Shown here: piece after piece, positions 33,180-42,462 of the stretch | Layout: each line of letters starts with the position of its first letter | How positions within the stretch are numbered: the first letter of the stretch is position 1 | Source of the DNA: Lentisphaerae bacterium GWF2_49_21 | GTDB taxonomy: Bacteria > Verrucomicrobiota > Lentisphaeria > Victivallales > GWF2-50-93 | NCBI GenBank assembly: GCA_001804805.1 | Contig: MHBH01000010.1 | Coordinates: 1 to 46,029, forward strand | Reading direction: 5' to 3' | DNA: 46,029 bases | The notes under the pieces: model-generated | Told to the model about the DNA's origin: nothing | Database searches by the model: none | The model's input: the letters and a program-made list of their open reading frames with translations, nothing else | Translations under genes and position numbers: made by a program

Positions 33180-33947
33180 ATGGTCAGCGCTAAAATGGTA
33201 TCATCACATTCAGTTCAAGATAAGAAGGCCGAAATTGAATTCTTTGACTCTTTTACAGGGCCTCAGGGCTATGATGTCTTCGATGCGGAGAGCAAGAACA
33301 GGCTTGTCGACAAATGCCTGAAAGTGCTATCCTCGGTCAGGAAGCCAGAGGAAGGTACTATTTTTACGGATCTCGGATGCGGCTCCGGGGTGTTCACCGA
33401 TATTTTGAAGCAGAAAGGATTCCGGGTCCTGGGGCTTGATTTAAGCCACAAGATCCTTGAGGCCGGGAAAAGGATCCATGATTTTGACTTCGTGAATGGG
33501 GATGTGGAATTCCTTCCTCTGAAAGACTCGAGCATCGATTTCATCATGTTCAGCGGCATGCTGCACCATCTTCCGGACAAGGATCTGTGCGCGGAAGAGG
33601 CGTTCAGGGTGCTGAAGCCTGGAGGGGTTTTCGTCGCTTTCGATCCGAACAAGCAGAACCCTTTCATGTGGCTCTACAGGGACATCAGCTCTCCACTCCA
33701 CAGCCAGAAGGGCGTGACCAAGAATGAGTGTCCGATCAGTGCCGCTGAGGTCGAGGCGGTCTTTGGCAGGCATGGATTCAAGATGAAGATCGATTATCTG
33801 TCAGGACTCCATTACAAGGCTATCGCGAGCTCCCTGCTGAGGCCGCTCCTGCCTTTGTATAATATGCTTGATGCCATCATATTTACTTCGAAGTTTATGA
33901 GGAAGCGCAGATCCTTCATCATTACTGTAGGCCAGAAACCGGGATGA
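33180..33947 (+). CDS. Class I SAM-dependent methyltransferase
   Basis: A 255-residue methyltransferase of the UbiE/Methyltransf_11 type. Motif I is TDLGCGSGVF at residues 63-72, with GLDLS after it, then NGDVEFLPLKDSSIDFIMF and an HHLPD motif. It begins 12 bases after the first ArnT-like gene, so the two are probably co-transcribed, and it may methylate a sugar or lipid of the surface glycan. An alternative ATG lies at 33195. Its stop lies only 2 bases from that of the convergent 606-residue membrane protein. Confidence 0.85.
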   Translation: MVSAKMVSSHSVQDKKAEIEFFDSFTGPQGYDVFDAESKNRLVDKCLKVLSSVRKPEEGTIFTDLGCGSGVFTDILKQKGFRVLGLDLSHKILEAGKRIHDFDFVNGDVEFLPLKDSSIDFIMFSGMLHHLPDKDLCAEEAFRVLKPGGVFVAFDPNKQNPFMWLYRDISSPLHSQKGVTKNECPISAAEVEAVFGRHGFKMKIDYLSGLHYKAIASSLLRPLLPLYNMLDAIIFTSKFMRKRRSFIITVGQKPG

Positions 33948-33949
33948 GC

Positions 33950-35770
33950 CTATGGAAGTGCAAAAAGCTTTTCCTCCTGGTCAAGGTGCCTTGAACGCAG
34001 GGACAGCTTGTTGAAGAAATCAAATTTCCTCAGGTAAATCATGTTTAGATTGCCCCTTTGACCGATTAGGACGTATCTAATTCCGATATTCTTCAATCCT
34101 GCAACGCCTTTTTCAAAATCAGTCTCCTTTTCAAAGAGAAACCGGACCTCCGGACTCCATACGGGAACAATCCTTATGTTCTTGGAATTCTCCTTGTCCA
34201 TTGCAAGAAATGCATGATGAAGGGCTCCGTCTGAAAGGATGGCGGAATTTTCAGGGACATCCTTGACATCATTTAAGACAACCTCTTTCATGTTGACAGA
34301 GTCGGGTACAATCGATGCGGCCATTAACATGTCCTTGGGCTGGAGATTCAATGGATTGAACGGCACAAAGATATTTTGAATAAAAGCAATATAGCAGACA
34401 AAGGAAAGGCCGAACAATACGAATAAATGTCGACGGTTTGTACGCAGGGATGGCATGTCGAGTAAAGATGAGCCGCATATAGCCAATATTAAGATGATGG
34501 GAGTTAAAATCCTCATTGAATGGAAAAGGCCGGCCGGGATCCATATCGAATAAATCCAGAGGGAAAAGAACAATATGGTTATTATGAACAATGCCCCGAG
34601 TTTCCGAAACGATTTGAATATTGCAGATATCCCCAGGAAGAAAGGAAGGCCTAATGCAAGTGAAAGTCCCAAGGCCAATGGATTAAGCGCCTGCCAGTTC
34701 AGATAGGTCTTTAGGCCGATGGCCTCCTTGTATCCTCCAATGATCCCGGCATGGACAGGATTCACCGGGAATATGTTGAGCAGCGGGTTGCTGTAGAAGG
34801 GATTGCCTGTGAGGATAAATGTCCTTATATACCATGGTCCGGAAAGGATGAAACAGAATAACAAGTAGTATAATAAGATCCGTAACGGCATTCGTCGCCA
34901 GAATATGACAACCAGGCCGCATACAATTATAATACCTCCGTATTCCCTTGACAAGGCGCCCAGCGAGGCGGAAAAAGCGGCAAGACAGGCATCGCTGGGA
35001 GAGCATGATTCATTCTGGACGAGGAAGAATACGAGGGCGGCAAGAGATAATGCGGTTATCCCGGTTTCCTGTGAAATTGCAACTGAATAGAAAAGCATGG
35101 TTGATGAGCCGATTAGCAGGATTGCGAAGATCCCCGCATTCTTTGAATTAAAGAGTGAAGTTGAAAGACGATACCCGAAAACGAGAATTAAAATCATTTG
35201 AATAGTTACAGGAATGCAGAAAAGGACATTTTCAGCTTTGCCGAACAAGGCGTAAAGCCAATAATAAGTAAATGATACGATGGGGGGGAATGATTCAGCG
35301 AAGAAATAAACTTCATAGTGGGACGGGGTTAGTGGAGGATAATAATCAAAGGAGCCTGTCTCAAGGATCCTCAAAGGAAGAAAAAACCACCTGAAATCCT
35401 GATCTCCGTGTGGAAGCTGGAAAACGGAACTTTTCAGGAACATAAGTATTATGCTCAAACCAATAGGGATAATTGCAATTTTTTCAAGCCGGGTAAATTG
35501 GACGGGGTGGCGGTCAAATCCGAGGCTTATTTTCTTTTTGAGACAGCAGGTGAAAAGAGCGGCATTAAGTATCAGGAGTTCAACGCCTATGGACAGCAGG
35601 CTGATCCTGATCCCTGAAATACCTGTCCAGAATATTAGATGGAAAAGGATTACAATTGAGATTATGAATGCGGCACCAAGATCGTTTTCCTTGCCGAGTA
35701 TTCTGTTTAAAAGGAATCCCGGAAGGAAAAACCCTCCAATTATTCCCAGGAAAAGTATGATTGACGACAT
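33950..35770 (-). CDS. Multi-spanning membrane protein, probable glycosyltransferase
   Basis: A 606-residue protein with about twelve to fourteen hydrophobic segments and a C-terminal soluble part of about 120 residues. The topology and the HGDQDFRWFFLPLRILETGS loop recall GT39/GT-C enzymes. It is not close in sequence to the three ArnT-like paralogues in this locus. It is the only minus-strand gene in the cluster. A role in glycan assembly is inferred from fold and neighbours. No ribosome-binding site is obvious at 35770. Confidence 0.65.
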   Translation of the reverse strand: MSSIILFLGIIGGFFLPGFLLNRILGKENDLGAAFIISIVILFHLIFWTGISGIRISLLSIGVELLILNAALFTCCLKKKISLGFDRHPVQFTRLEKIAIIPIGLSIILMFLKSSVFQLPHGDQDFRWFFLPLRILETGSFDYYPPLTPSHYEVYFFAESFPPIVSFTYYWLYALFGKAENVLFCIPVTIQMILILVFGYRLSTSLFNSKNAGIFAILLIGSSTMLFYSVAISQETGITALSLAALVFFLVQNESCSPSDACLAAFSASLGALSREYGGIIIVCGLVVIFWRRMPLRILLYYLLFCFILSGPWYIRTFILTGNPFYSNPLLNIFPVNPVHAGIIGGYKEAIGLKTYLNWQALNPLALGLSLALGLPFFLGISAIFKSFRKLGALFIITILFFSLWIYSIWIPAGLFHSMRILTPIILILAICGSSLLDMPSLRTNRRHLFVLFGLSFVCYIAFIQNIFVPFNPLNLQPKDMLMAASIVPDSVNMKEVVLNDVKDVPENSAILSDGALHHAFLAMDKENSKNIRIVPVWSPEVRFLFEKETDFEKGVAGLKNIGIRYVLIGQRGNLNMIYLRKFDFFNKLSLRSRHLDQEEKLFALP

Positions 35771-35929
35771 GATGCCCTTTGGTCTTGATGATCAGTCGGT
35801 AAAATTAAAGCGTTCTTTGAAAACTTTCCATGAGCGATCCGCTTTTTTATTGAAGTTAGGCGCAATAATTAATCAATGAGAAAATCTTGTCATAATTGAA
35901 AACAAACCGGGAAAGGATAATTGTATTGG

Positions 35930-37546
35930 ATGAAAAATGTAAGTTTCCCTGCTGGTAAATATTGCTTTGCGGCCCTGGTGCTGCTTTCTGGTCTTATAAC
36001 AGGATTCCTGCATTTCTACGAGCTTGGGGATGTCCCGGCCGGAATGCATGTCGATGAGAGTTCCGTGGCCTACAATTCGTATTGCATTACCAGGGCAGGC
36101 ACCGATGAACATGGCAATGTTTATCCGCTGTTCTTCAAATGTTTCGGCAACTACCAGGATCCTGTCCTTCCTTATCTTTGCGCTCCAATGATAAAGATGT
36201 TCGGAATCGAGAAATGGGCCGTCAGATTCCCTGCTTCCTTGTTCCATATCCTTGCAGGCCTGGCTTTTTATTTTCTCGCATATTTGTTCGTCAGGAATAA
36301 ATGGATATCCCTCGCGGGCGCTTTTGTCTTTTCAATACTCCCGTGGATATTCCCTTTAAGCAGGACGGCAATAGGCGGATATGTGCCAATGCTCCTTGGG
36401 ATTGCCGCTGGTTGCTATTTTTTGTTTTCCGCGATGGGGAAAAAGTCGTATTCACATGCCGCCCTGGCCGGCTTTTCCTGGGCGTTTGCAATGTATTCGC
36501 ATCATGGAGGAAGGCCGATGACGGCTATCGCCTTGATATGTTTTGTTCTTTCATTGAACATCCTGATCATAAGGAGATGGAAAATTTTCGTGACATTTGT
36601 CGCCTGCTATGTCTTCTTGCTTCTGCCATTGATCATTTCCGTCCTGGCGAATCCCCGGGCTCTTACCGGGAGATTCAATGCCATAAGCGTCTGGTACGAC
36701 AATCCTGGATTACTTGATGCATGTATCAGGATCGTTGAAAGGTATCTGGAATATTTCGGTCCACAGTTCCTTTTCATATCCGGTGACTCCAATTATGCGC
36801 ACAGCACCCAGACCAGCGGGGTCCTCTTCCTGTTCATGCTCCCTTTCGTCATATGTGGAATCTATCTGGCCTTGAAGCATTGCAGGAAGAACACATACTA
36901 CAGGTTCCTCTTGCTCGTCCTGCTGACATATCCATTTGCAGCCATGCTTACAATCGGCCATAGACATGGTTCATGCTGCATGAATGGCTCGATATATTGG
37001 GTGCTTGTCGCCGTACTCGGAGCCAGGTATGTCATCTCCAGGAAAAAATACCGCCTTGCGGTATTCATACCTTTCATTCTCCTTGCGGGATATGAAATAC
37101 CCGGCTATTTCGTCAACTATTTCAGCAAATACAGGGAAAGTTCAAGGTGGATCTTCAGTGCGACCGTCATAGAGGCGATTGACGATGCGCTCAAGCAGAG
37201 GAAACCGGGCGAAACCCTCTACGTATCAAAATATGTTTTCTTTCCTGAGGAGATGAAGCCTGGATTCAAACCCGAGTTCTATACCAACATCCTTTTCCTT
37301 GCAAAAGTGAAGCCGGAGATCTACCTGGAAAGAAAAGAAATCCCGCCGGAGGATGTCTGCCTGTATGATGGGAACATAAGGAAGACGGGAATACTTCTTC
37401 GTCTGGACATGCTGTTGGTGGCGGACAAGGAAAACAAGAGCGTCCCCGACAGGGGCTATGAGAAAATCCCTGAAAAAGCCGTCCTGCTCAAGAAAATACC
37501 TACTCCATCCGGCATCAACTTTGAAATTTACAGGATAGGGAAATGA
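35930..37546 (+). CDS. ArnT/PMT-like membrane glycosyltransferase, paralogue 2
   Basis: A 538-residue GT-C-type membrane protein like its neighbours, with the acidic pair Asp42-Glu43 in HVDESSVAYNSY. It differs from the others at several otherwise shared positions (TRAGTDEHGNVYPLFFKCFG). The ATG at 35930 is preferred to an in-frame TTG at 35921, which stands close behind AAAGGA, so the TTG cannot be excluded. Its stop overlaps the next ATG (ATGA), so paralogues 2 and 3 are translationally coupled. Confidence 0.85.
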   Translation: MKNVSFPAGKYCFAALVLLSGLITGFLHFYELGDVPAGMHVDESSVAYNSYCITRAGTDEHGNVYPLFFKCFGNYQDPVLPYLCAPMIKMFGIEKWAVRFPASLFHILAGLAFYFLAYLFVRNKWISLAGAFVFSILPWIFPLSRTAIGGYVPMLLGIAAGCYFLFSAMGKKSYSHAALAGFSWAFAMYSHHGGRPMTAIALICFVLSLNILIIRRWKIFVTFVACYVFLLLPLIISVLANPRALTGRFNAISVWYDNPGLLDACIRIVERYLEYFGPQFLFISGDSNYAHSTQTSGVLFLFMLPFVICGIYLALKHCRKNTYYRFLLLVLLTYPFAAMLTIGHRHGSCCMNGSIYWVLVAVLGARYVISRKKYRLAVFIPFILLAGYEIPGYFVNYFSKYRESSRWIFSATVIEAIDDALKQRKPGETLYVSKYVFFPEEMKPGFKPEFYTNILFLAKVKPEIYLERKEIPPEDVCLYDGNIRKTGILLRLDMLLVADKENKSVPDRGYEKIPEKAVLLKKIPTPSGINFEIYRIGK

Positions 37547-39144
37547 GACCTGAAGAGAAGAAATATCTCATTGCTGCGGCGCTCCTGCTGGTGGCAATTT
37601 TCCTGTTCCTGCACTTCTGGAGGTTCCCCGGGGTTCCCAACGGCTTCTTCTACGACGAGGCTTCTGAAGGCTACAACGCCTATTGCATCGCGAATACTGG
37701 TGCGGACGAATATGGGACGAGGCATCCCATGTTCTTTGTCTGCTTCGACAATTATCAGGATCCTGTAATGGTCTATACCCTTGCTCCGCTGGTGAATGTG
37801 TTCGGCCTTGAAAAATGGGTGGTAAGGCTCCCCGGCGCCCTTTTCCTCCTGATTGCGTCGGTCGCCTTCTATTGGCTTGCCGGGAAATACATGAGGAACA
37901 GATGGATATGCCTTGGAGGAGCTTTCATGTTCTCCCTGCTGCCGTGGGTTTTTCCTCTGAGCCGGACCGGGATCGGGGGATACATGCCCATGCTGCTCGG
38001 TTTGATATGCGGATGGTATTTCCTTGCAGATGCCTTTGGCAGGAACTCAAGGAGGTCCGCCTTGCTGGCAGGAGCCTGCTGGGCTTTTGCAATGTATTCG
38101 CATCAGATAGGCAGGCCGATGTCAGCTGTCATACTGGTCTGCTTTGTCCTGGCTTTCAATGTTCTTCTCATAAAAAGATGGAGGCTGTTTGCATTGTTCA
38201 GCGCATCAATTGCGGTCTGTCTCGCTCCGATGACCCTCTCGGTGATCAACAATCCTGTGAGCATGACAACCAGATTTTCAACGATTGGCGTATGGAACAG
38301 CAGCTCTGGAGCTTTTGAGACCGTTTCGCGGATCTTAAGCAGATACGTCGACTATTTCAGCCCTGATTTCCTCTTTATACTGGGAGATTCCGACCTGAGA
38401 CATCATACGGGTGCTTCCGGAGAACTGTATATTTTCATGCTGCCTTTCATAATTGCCGGACTCTATTTCGTGATAAAAAACTTCAGGCGGAATCCATACT
38501 GCAGGTTCCTCATCATATGCGTCCTCGCATATCCTGCGGCTGCAATTCTAACAATGGAACGCATGCACAGCACGCGCTGCCTGAACGGCTCGCCGTTCTG
38601 GTGCATGCTTGCACTCGTCGGTTTCTGCCTGCTGTGGAATTCCTTCCGGAAATACCGTCTGCTCGTAATCGCCGTCTGCTGTTTCGGGCTGGTGGAGATG
38701 GCCGCATATTTCGGCAATTACTTCGGCGCTTATGCCGTTAAGTCCAGGAGTTCTTTTGTCGCACCTTTCGCCGAGACCGTCGAATTGGCCTTTGAGGAAC
38801 TGGGGATGGGGGAGAAGCTATATGTGTCCAGTTCGGTGTTTCATCATCCTGTGGACAGGGACTTCAAGCCTATCTGGTACATATATTTCCTCTTTTACGG
38901 CAAGATTGATCCCGCGACGTACCAGAGGAACGGAATTTCTGAAAGCATGGTGATCCCCTTCGAGGGGAAGACGACCGGGGCCGGCATCTTCATCAGGATG
39001 AATTCGAGGATAAGCGTGGATAGTTCGGGCAATCCAATTGCAATTTTGAACAACGAGCCAGTCCCTGTGAATTCGAAGCTGATTCATAATATCCCGCTTT
39101 CCGCCGGATCTGACAGGTTTTTTGAGATTTATCGTGTCTATTAG
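37543..39144 (+). CDS. ArnT/PMT-like membrane glycosyltransferase, paralogue 3
   Basis: A 533-residue GT-C-type membrane protein, closer to paralogue 1 than to 2 in the first loop (ANTGADEYG, FVCFDNYQDPVMVYTLA). The acidic pair is Asp38-Glu39 in FFYDEASEGYNAY. It overlaps paralogue 2 by four bases. A GT2 gene starts 75 bases downstream, which would supply a lipid-linked sugar donor. Confidence 0.86.
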   Translation: MRPEEKKYLIAAALLLVAIFLFLHFWRFPGVPNGFFYDEASEGYNAYCIANTGADEYGTRHPMFFVCFDNYQDPVMVYTLAPLVNVFGLEKWVVRLPGALFLLIASVAFYWLAGKYMRNRWICLGGAFMFSLLPWVFPLSRTGIGGYMPMLLGLICGWYFLADAFGRNSRRSALLAGACWAFAMYSHQIGRPMSAVILVCFVLAFNVLLIKRWRLFALFSASIAVCLAPMTLSVINNPVSMTTRFSTIGVWNSSSGAFETVSRILSRYVDYFSPDFLFILGDSDLRHHTGASGELYIFMLPFIIAGLYFVIKNFRRNPYCRFLIICVLAYPAAAILTMERMHSTRCLNGSPFWCMLALVGFCLLWNSFRKYRLLVIAVCCFGLVEMAAYFGNYFGAYAVKSRSSFVAPFAETVELAFEELGMGEKLYVSSSVFHHPVDRDFKPIWYIYFLFYGKIDPATYQRNGISESMVIPFEGKTTGAGIFIRMNSRISVDSSGNPIAILNNEPVPVNSKLIHNIPLSAGSDRFFEIYRVY

Positions 39145-39218
39145 CGGGCTGGATGCTTGGAAGCTGTTATTCCATCATGCATCCACTTGGGAAACAAATT
39201 TAGAAGAATATATATCAT

Positions 39219-39938
39219 ATGAATGCAATCTTGAAAAAAACCTGCCTGGTGGTTCCGTGCTACAACGAGGAGAACAGGCTGAATATTGATGAATACAGGA
39301 AGTTTTCCGGCAGTATAGATTTCCTTTTTGTGAATGATGGTTCTACGGATGGCACCTTGAAACTCCTTCAAGACAAGGTTCCCGGATTTGCTTCTGTTTT
39401 AAATCTGGAGAAGAATTCAGGCAAGGCTGAAGCGGTGAGGCGCGGGATGATGCATCTTAAGAATCTTCCATTCTACGACGAGATCGAATGGACGGGATTC
39501 TGGGATGCCGACCTTGCAACGCCCCTTGAAGAACTCGAATGCATGCATAAATTCAAGGATGATACCGCTCCCGATGCCGTTGCGGTTTTCGGCATCAGGA
39601 TACGTCGCCCGGGGAATGATATCAGGCGCAGTCAGATGCGGCACATCATAAGCAGGATATTCTGTCTTGTTTTCAGGATGCTCTACGGGATTAAGACTTA
39701 TGATTCACAGTGTGGCGCGAAAATATTCAGGAAGGAGATTGTGGAAAAGGCGTTTTCCGAACCTTTTTCTTCCAGATGGATTTTTGATGTGGAACTGATT
39801 ATCAGGCTCAAAGGATCCCGTATCCTCGAGTATCCAGTAAGGAAATGGACGGATATCAAAGGTTCCACGATCATGAGACCAGGCAATGTTTTAGTCATAC
39901 TCAGTGATATTTTCAAACTCTGGAAGAAATATGCATAG
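39219..39938 (+). CDS. Family 2 glycosyltransferase (polyprenyl-phosphate sugar synthase-like)
   Basis: A 239-residue GT2 enzyme of the dolichyl-phosphate mannose synthase type without C-terminal membrane helices. The N-terminal VVPCYNEENRL, VNDGSTDGT (residues 38-46) and the metal-binding DAD at 96-98 (FWDADLATP) are intact. The acceptor-side motif QCGAKIFRKE is present as in DPM1-like enzymes. It probably charges a polyprenyl phosphate with a sugar for the ArnT-like enzymes; which sugar is unknown. Its end overlaps the following membrane-protein gene by 8 bases. Confidence 0.88.
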   Translation: MNAILKKTCLVVPCYNEENRLNIDEYRKFSGSIDFLFVNDGSTDGTLKLLQDKVPGFASVLNLEKNSGKAEAVRRGMMHLKNLPFYDEIEWTGFWDADLATPLEELECMHKFKDDTAPDAVAVFGIRIRRPGNDIRRSQMRHIISRIFCLVFRMLYGIKTYDSQCGAKIFRKEIVEKAFSEPFSSRWIFDVELIIRLKGSRILEYPVRKWTDIKGSTIMRPGNVLVILSDIFKLWKKYA

Positions 39939-41670
39939 GATCAAGGGTTCATTAATCTCAGATGTTGCCGCTATTCTCATTATTTCAGTTGCACTGCTTT
40001 CCGGCCTGATATTTTCCGGGAACTGGCCTTTGTCCCACGACGGTCTGCGGTATCTCTGCCATCTGGACCAGTTCAAGGACGCATTCGACAGCGGGATTCT
40101 TTATCCGAGGTGGATGCCGAACTATTATGGAGGCTACGGGTATCCTATCTTCGTGTTCTATCAGCCGGGTTATTTCTTCTTCTCGCTTCTGTTCACATAT
40201 GTTGTTCCAGACATCCTCGCTGCGAGCTATGCATCGAATGTAGCGATGTTTTTCCTCGGGGGCACAGGTGTATATCTCCTTGTGATGGAGACTTCATCCA
40301 AAAACCGATTGTTTTCCCTGTTCTGTTCAGTGATGTTCCTGCTGACACCATATATCTATGTGAATATGTTTGTCCGTGGCGATCTAAGCGAACTGTTTTC
40401 AATGTTTATCATCCCTTGGGCCGTTTATTTCCTGGTGAAACTTAAAGACAGGGCTGTGAAGGGTGAACCAGTACTTCATTTCGCCATGATCATATCCCTG
40501 ATACTCGCGGCACTGGTATACACCCATCCTTTCACCGCTTTATTCTTCTATCCTCTTTTCTGCCTTATAATAATTGCACTGTCCATTGAAATGGACAAGA
40601 AGTCAATGATAAGGTTTATTGCTGTTGCCGGAGCCGCCCTCTTTTGCGCAGTTATTTTCAGTTCGCCATACTGGATTACTGCCTTTCAAATGAAGGAATA
40701 TGTCGATTACCATCCGGCGGTCAGCGGATTCTGCCTGGCTGAAAAGCATGTTGTTTATTTCAATCAGCTTTTTTCACGGGCCTGGGGGTTTGGCGGTTCA
40801 GCGCTGGGACCGGGCGATGATATGTCATTCCAGCTCGGACTGCCTCATTTTATCGCTGCAGTTGCAGGCTTCTGGCTGAATAGAAAGAGTAAGTTGTGCC
40901 TGTCGGCATTCATCCTATATATCCTGTGCATCCTCATGATGACTCCGATTTCAACCATCTTCTGGAAAAACATGCCTCTGGTCAAGTATGTGCAATTCCC
41001 ATGGAGGCTGTTGACCGTTATTGCGCTCCTGCAGGTGATCTGTATTTCAGGTTTATGGAAGTTCAAGGAGAGGTATCCCGGAAATCTGAAATTTTATTCA
41101 TTGATTTCGCTGATTATGATCTTCACAATTGCCTGGTACTCAAATGAGTTCCAGTTCAAGAAATTCGACGTTGATCTCCGTAAGGCAATTAAATACCACA
41201 AGAAGCTGCGGCTTGAGAAATTCGAAGTCTATGAATCATTCAACGAGTTTCTTCCAAAGACGGCTGCTGCTTATATGCCTGCCATCCCGCGTGGAGACGG
41301 CGCCATGATCGAAGCCAGCGATACGGACATTAAAATTGAAGAATATTCTGACAGCGGTCCGCATCATATGCGATATAAAATCACATGCGCCAAGCCGCAG
41401 GTGATAATGCTTAACCAGCTGTATTTCCCAGGATGGAAGGTCATTCTTGACGATAAGGTCCTTGATGATTCCACCCTCCTGGAGAAAATAAACAAGGACG
41501 GCAGGATGCGTATTGAAATTTCGGCAGGGGATGGCCATTATCTGGAAGCTTTCTATGAAGGGCCTCCCGGTTGGTATCCGAGGAACTGCGTCATAGCTCT
41601 GGTATTCATATCGATGCTCGTGCTGATCATGCTCGAACAAAAAAAACAACTCAAGGTCTTTTCAAATTGA
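39931..41670 (+). CDS. Membrane protein of the PTPS-related / YfhO-like type
   Basis: A 579-residue inner-membrane protein with about twelve hydrophobic segments. The first loop WPLSHDGLRYLCHLDQFKDA followed by LYPRWMPNYYGGYGYPIFVFYQPG is the signature of the '6-pyruvoyl-tetrahydropterin synthase-related' membrane family, a misnomer for GT-C-like proteins. A soluble C-terminal domain (QLYFPGWKVILDD) precedes a final helix, as in YfhO-like proteins. The start at 39931 has GGAAG upstream and overlaps the GT2 stop. A longer frame from 39904 exists. It probably transfers sugar to a surface polymer. Confidence 0.75.
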   Translation: MHRIKGSLISDVAAILIISVALLSGLIFSGNWPLSHDGLRYLCHLDQFKDAFDSGILYPRWMPNYYGGYGYPIFVFYQPGYFFFSLLFTYVVPDILAASYASNVAMFFLGGTGVYLLVMETSSKNRLFSLFCSVMFLLTPYIYVNMFVRGDLSELFSMFIIPWAVYFLVKLKDRAVKGEPVLHFAMIISLILAALVYTHPFTALFFYPLFCLIIIALSIEMDKKSMIRFIAVAGAALFCAVIFSSPYWITAFQMKEYVDYHPAVSGFCLAEKHVVYFNQLFSRAWGFGGSALGPGDDMSFQLGLPHFIAAVAGFWLNRKSKLCLSAFILYILCILMMTPISTIFWKNMPLVKYVQFPWRLLTVIALLQVICISGLWKFKERYPGNLKFYSLISLIMIFTIAWYSNEFQFKKFDVDLRKAIKYHKKLRLEKFEVYESFNEFLPKTAAAYMPAIPRGDGAMIEASDTDIKIEEYSDSGPHHMRYKITCAKPQVIMLNQLYFPGWKVILDDKVLDDSTLLEKINKDGRMRIEISAGDGHYLEAFYEGPPGWYPRNCVIALVFISMLVLIMLEQKKQLKVFSN

Positions 41671-41673
41671 ACC

Positions 41674-42462
41674 ATGGAATTATTCGACACCCATTTCCAT
41701 TATTATAAGGAAGACGAAACCGTCTCCAGCTATGCTGAAAAGGCGCGCAGGGCAGGGGTCCGCTATCTTCTCGCGGCCGGCGCTGATTTCGAGGAAAGCC
41801 GGCTCGCCAGGAATTTTTCAAATCAGACATCCGGCTGCTGGTTCTCCGCTGGCGTCCATCCGCACGCGGCTTCCTTATTCACGGCTGATATTTCCATGTT
41901 CGATGAGTTCCTCCCTGAACCGCGGCTTGCCGCGATCGGTGAGGTCGGCCTCGATTATTTCTACGAGAACTCTGAACGCCCCGCGCAGAAAAAGGTCTTT
42001 TCAGCCTTTGTCGAAATGGCGTTGAAGAATAAATTGCCGCTTATCGTCCATTGCCGTGACAAGCTGGACAAGGATGATGCTTATGAAGATGCCTTTGGAA
42101 TCCTTTCAGGATTTGCAGGACAAGGAGGAAAATTCGTCCTCCATTGTTTTACCGGCACGAACGAATGGTGCCTGAAATTTCTGGAGCTGGGCGCTTTTGT
42201 GAGCGTAGGCGGGATAATTACTTTTCCAAAGGCGGCAAATGTCAGGGAGCTCCTGAAGGCGATTCCCGATGACCGCCTGCTTCTGGAGACCGACTCCCCT
42301 TATCTTGCTCCGGTTCCGCACCGTGGTACGCGCAACCATCCCGAATATCTCGCGATCATTGCCGGATATGTGGCCGGACAGAAGAAGATGCCGGTGGAAA
42401 AGCTTGCTGAACTGACAACGGACAATGCATTCCGGTTTTTTAAAATGACAAAGGATGCCTGA
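41674..42462 (+). CDS. TatD-family metal-dependent hydrolase
   Basis: A 262-residue TIM-barrel hydrolase. Metal ligands are all visible: DTHFH near residue 5, GEVGLDY, IVHCRD, VLHCFTG and ETDSPYL. Family members are 3'-5' exonucleases or deacylases for D-aminoacyl tRNA. The start is 3 bases after the previous stop and the end overlaps the next start (TGATG), so it belongs to the same transcription unit as the membrane protein before and the prenyltransferase after. Confidence 0.9.
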   Translation: MELFDTHFHYYKEDETVSSYAEKARRAGVRYLLAAGADFEESRLARNFSNQTSGCWFSAGVHPHAASLFTADISMFDEFLPEPRLAAIGEVGLDYFYENSERPAQKKVFSAFVEMALKNKLPLIVHCRDKLDKDDAYEDAFGILSGFAGQGGKFVLHCFTGTNEWCLKFLELGAFVSVGGIITFPKAANVRELLKAIPDDRLLLETDSPYLAPVPHRGTRNHPEYLAIIAGYVAGQKKMPVEKLAELTTDNAFRFFKMTKDA

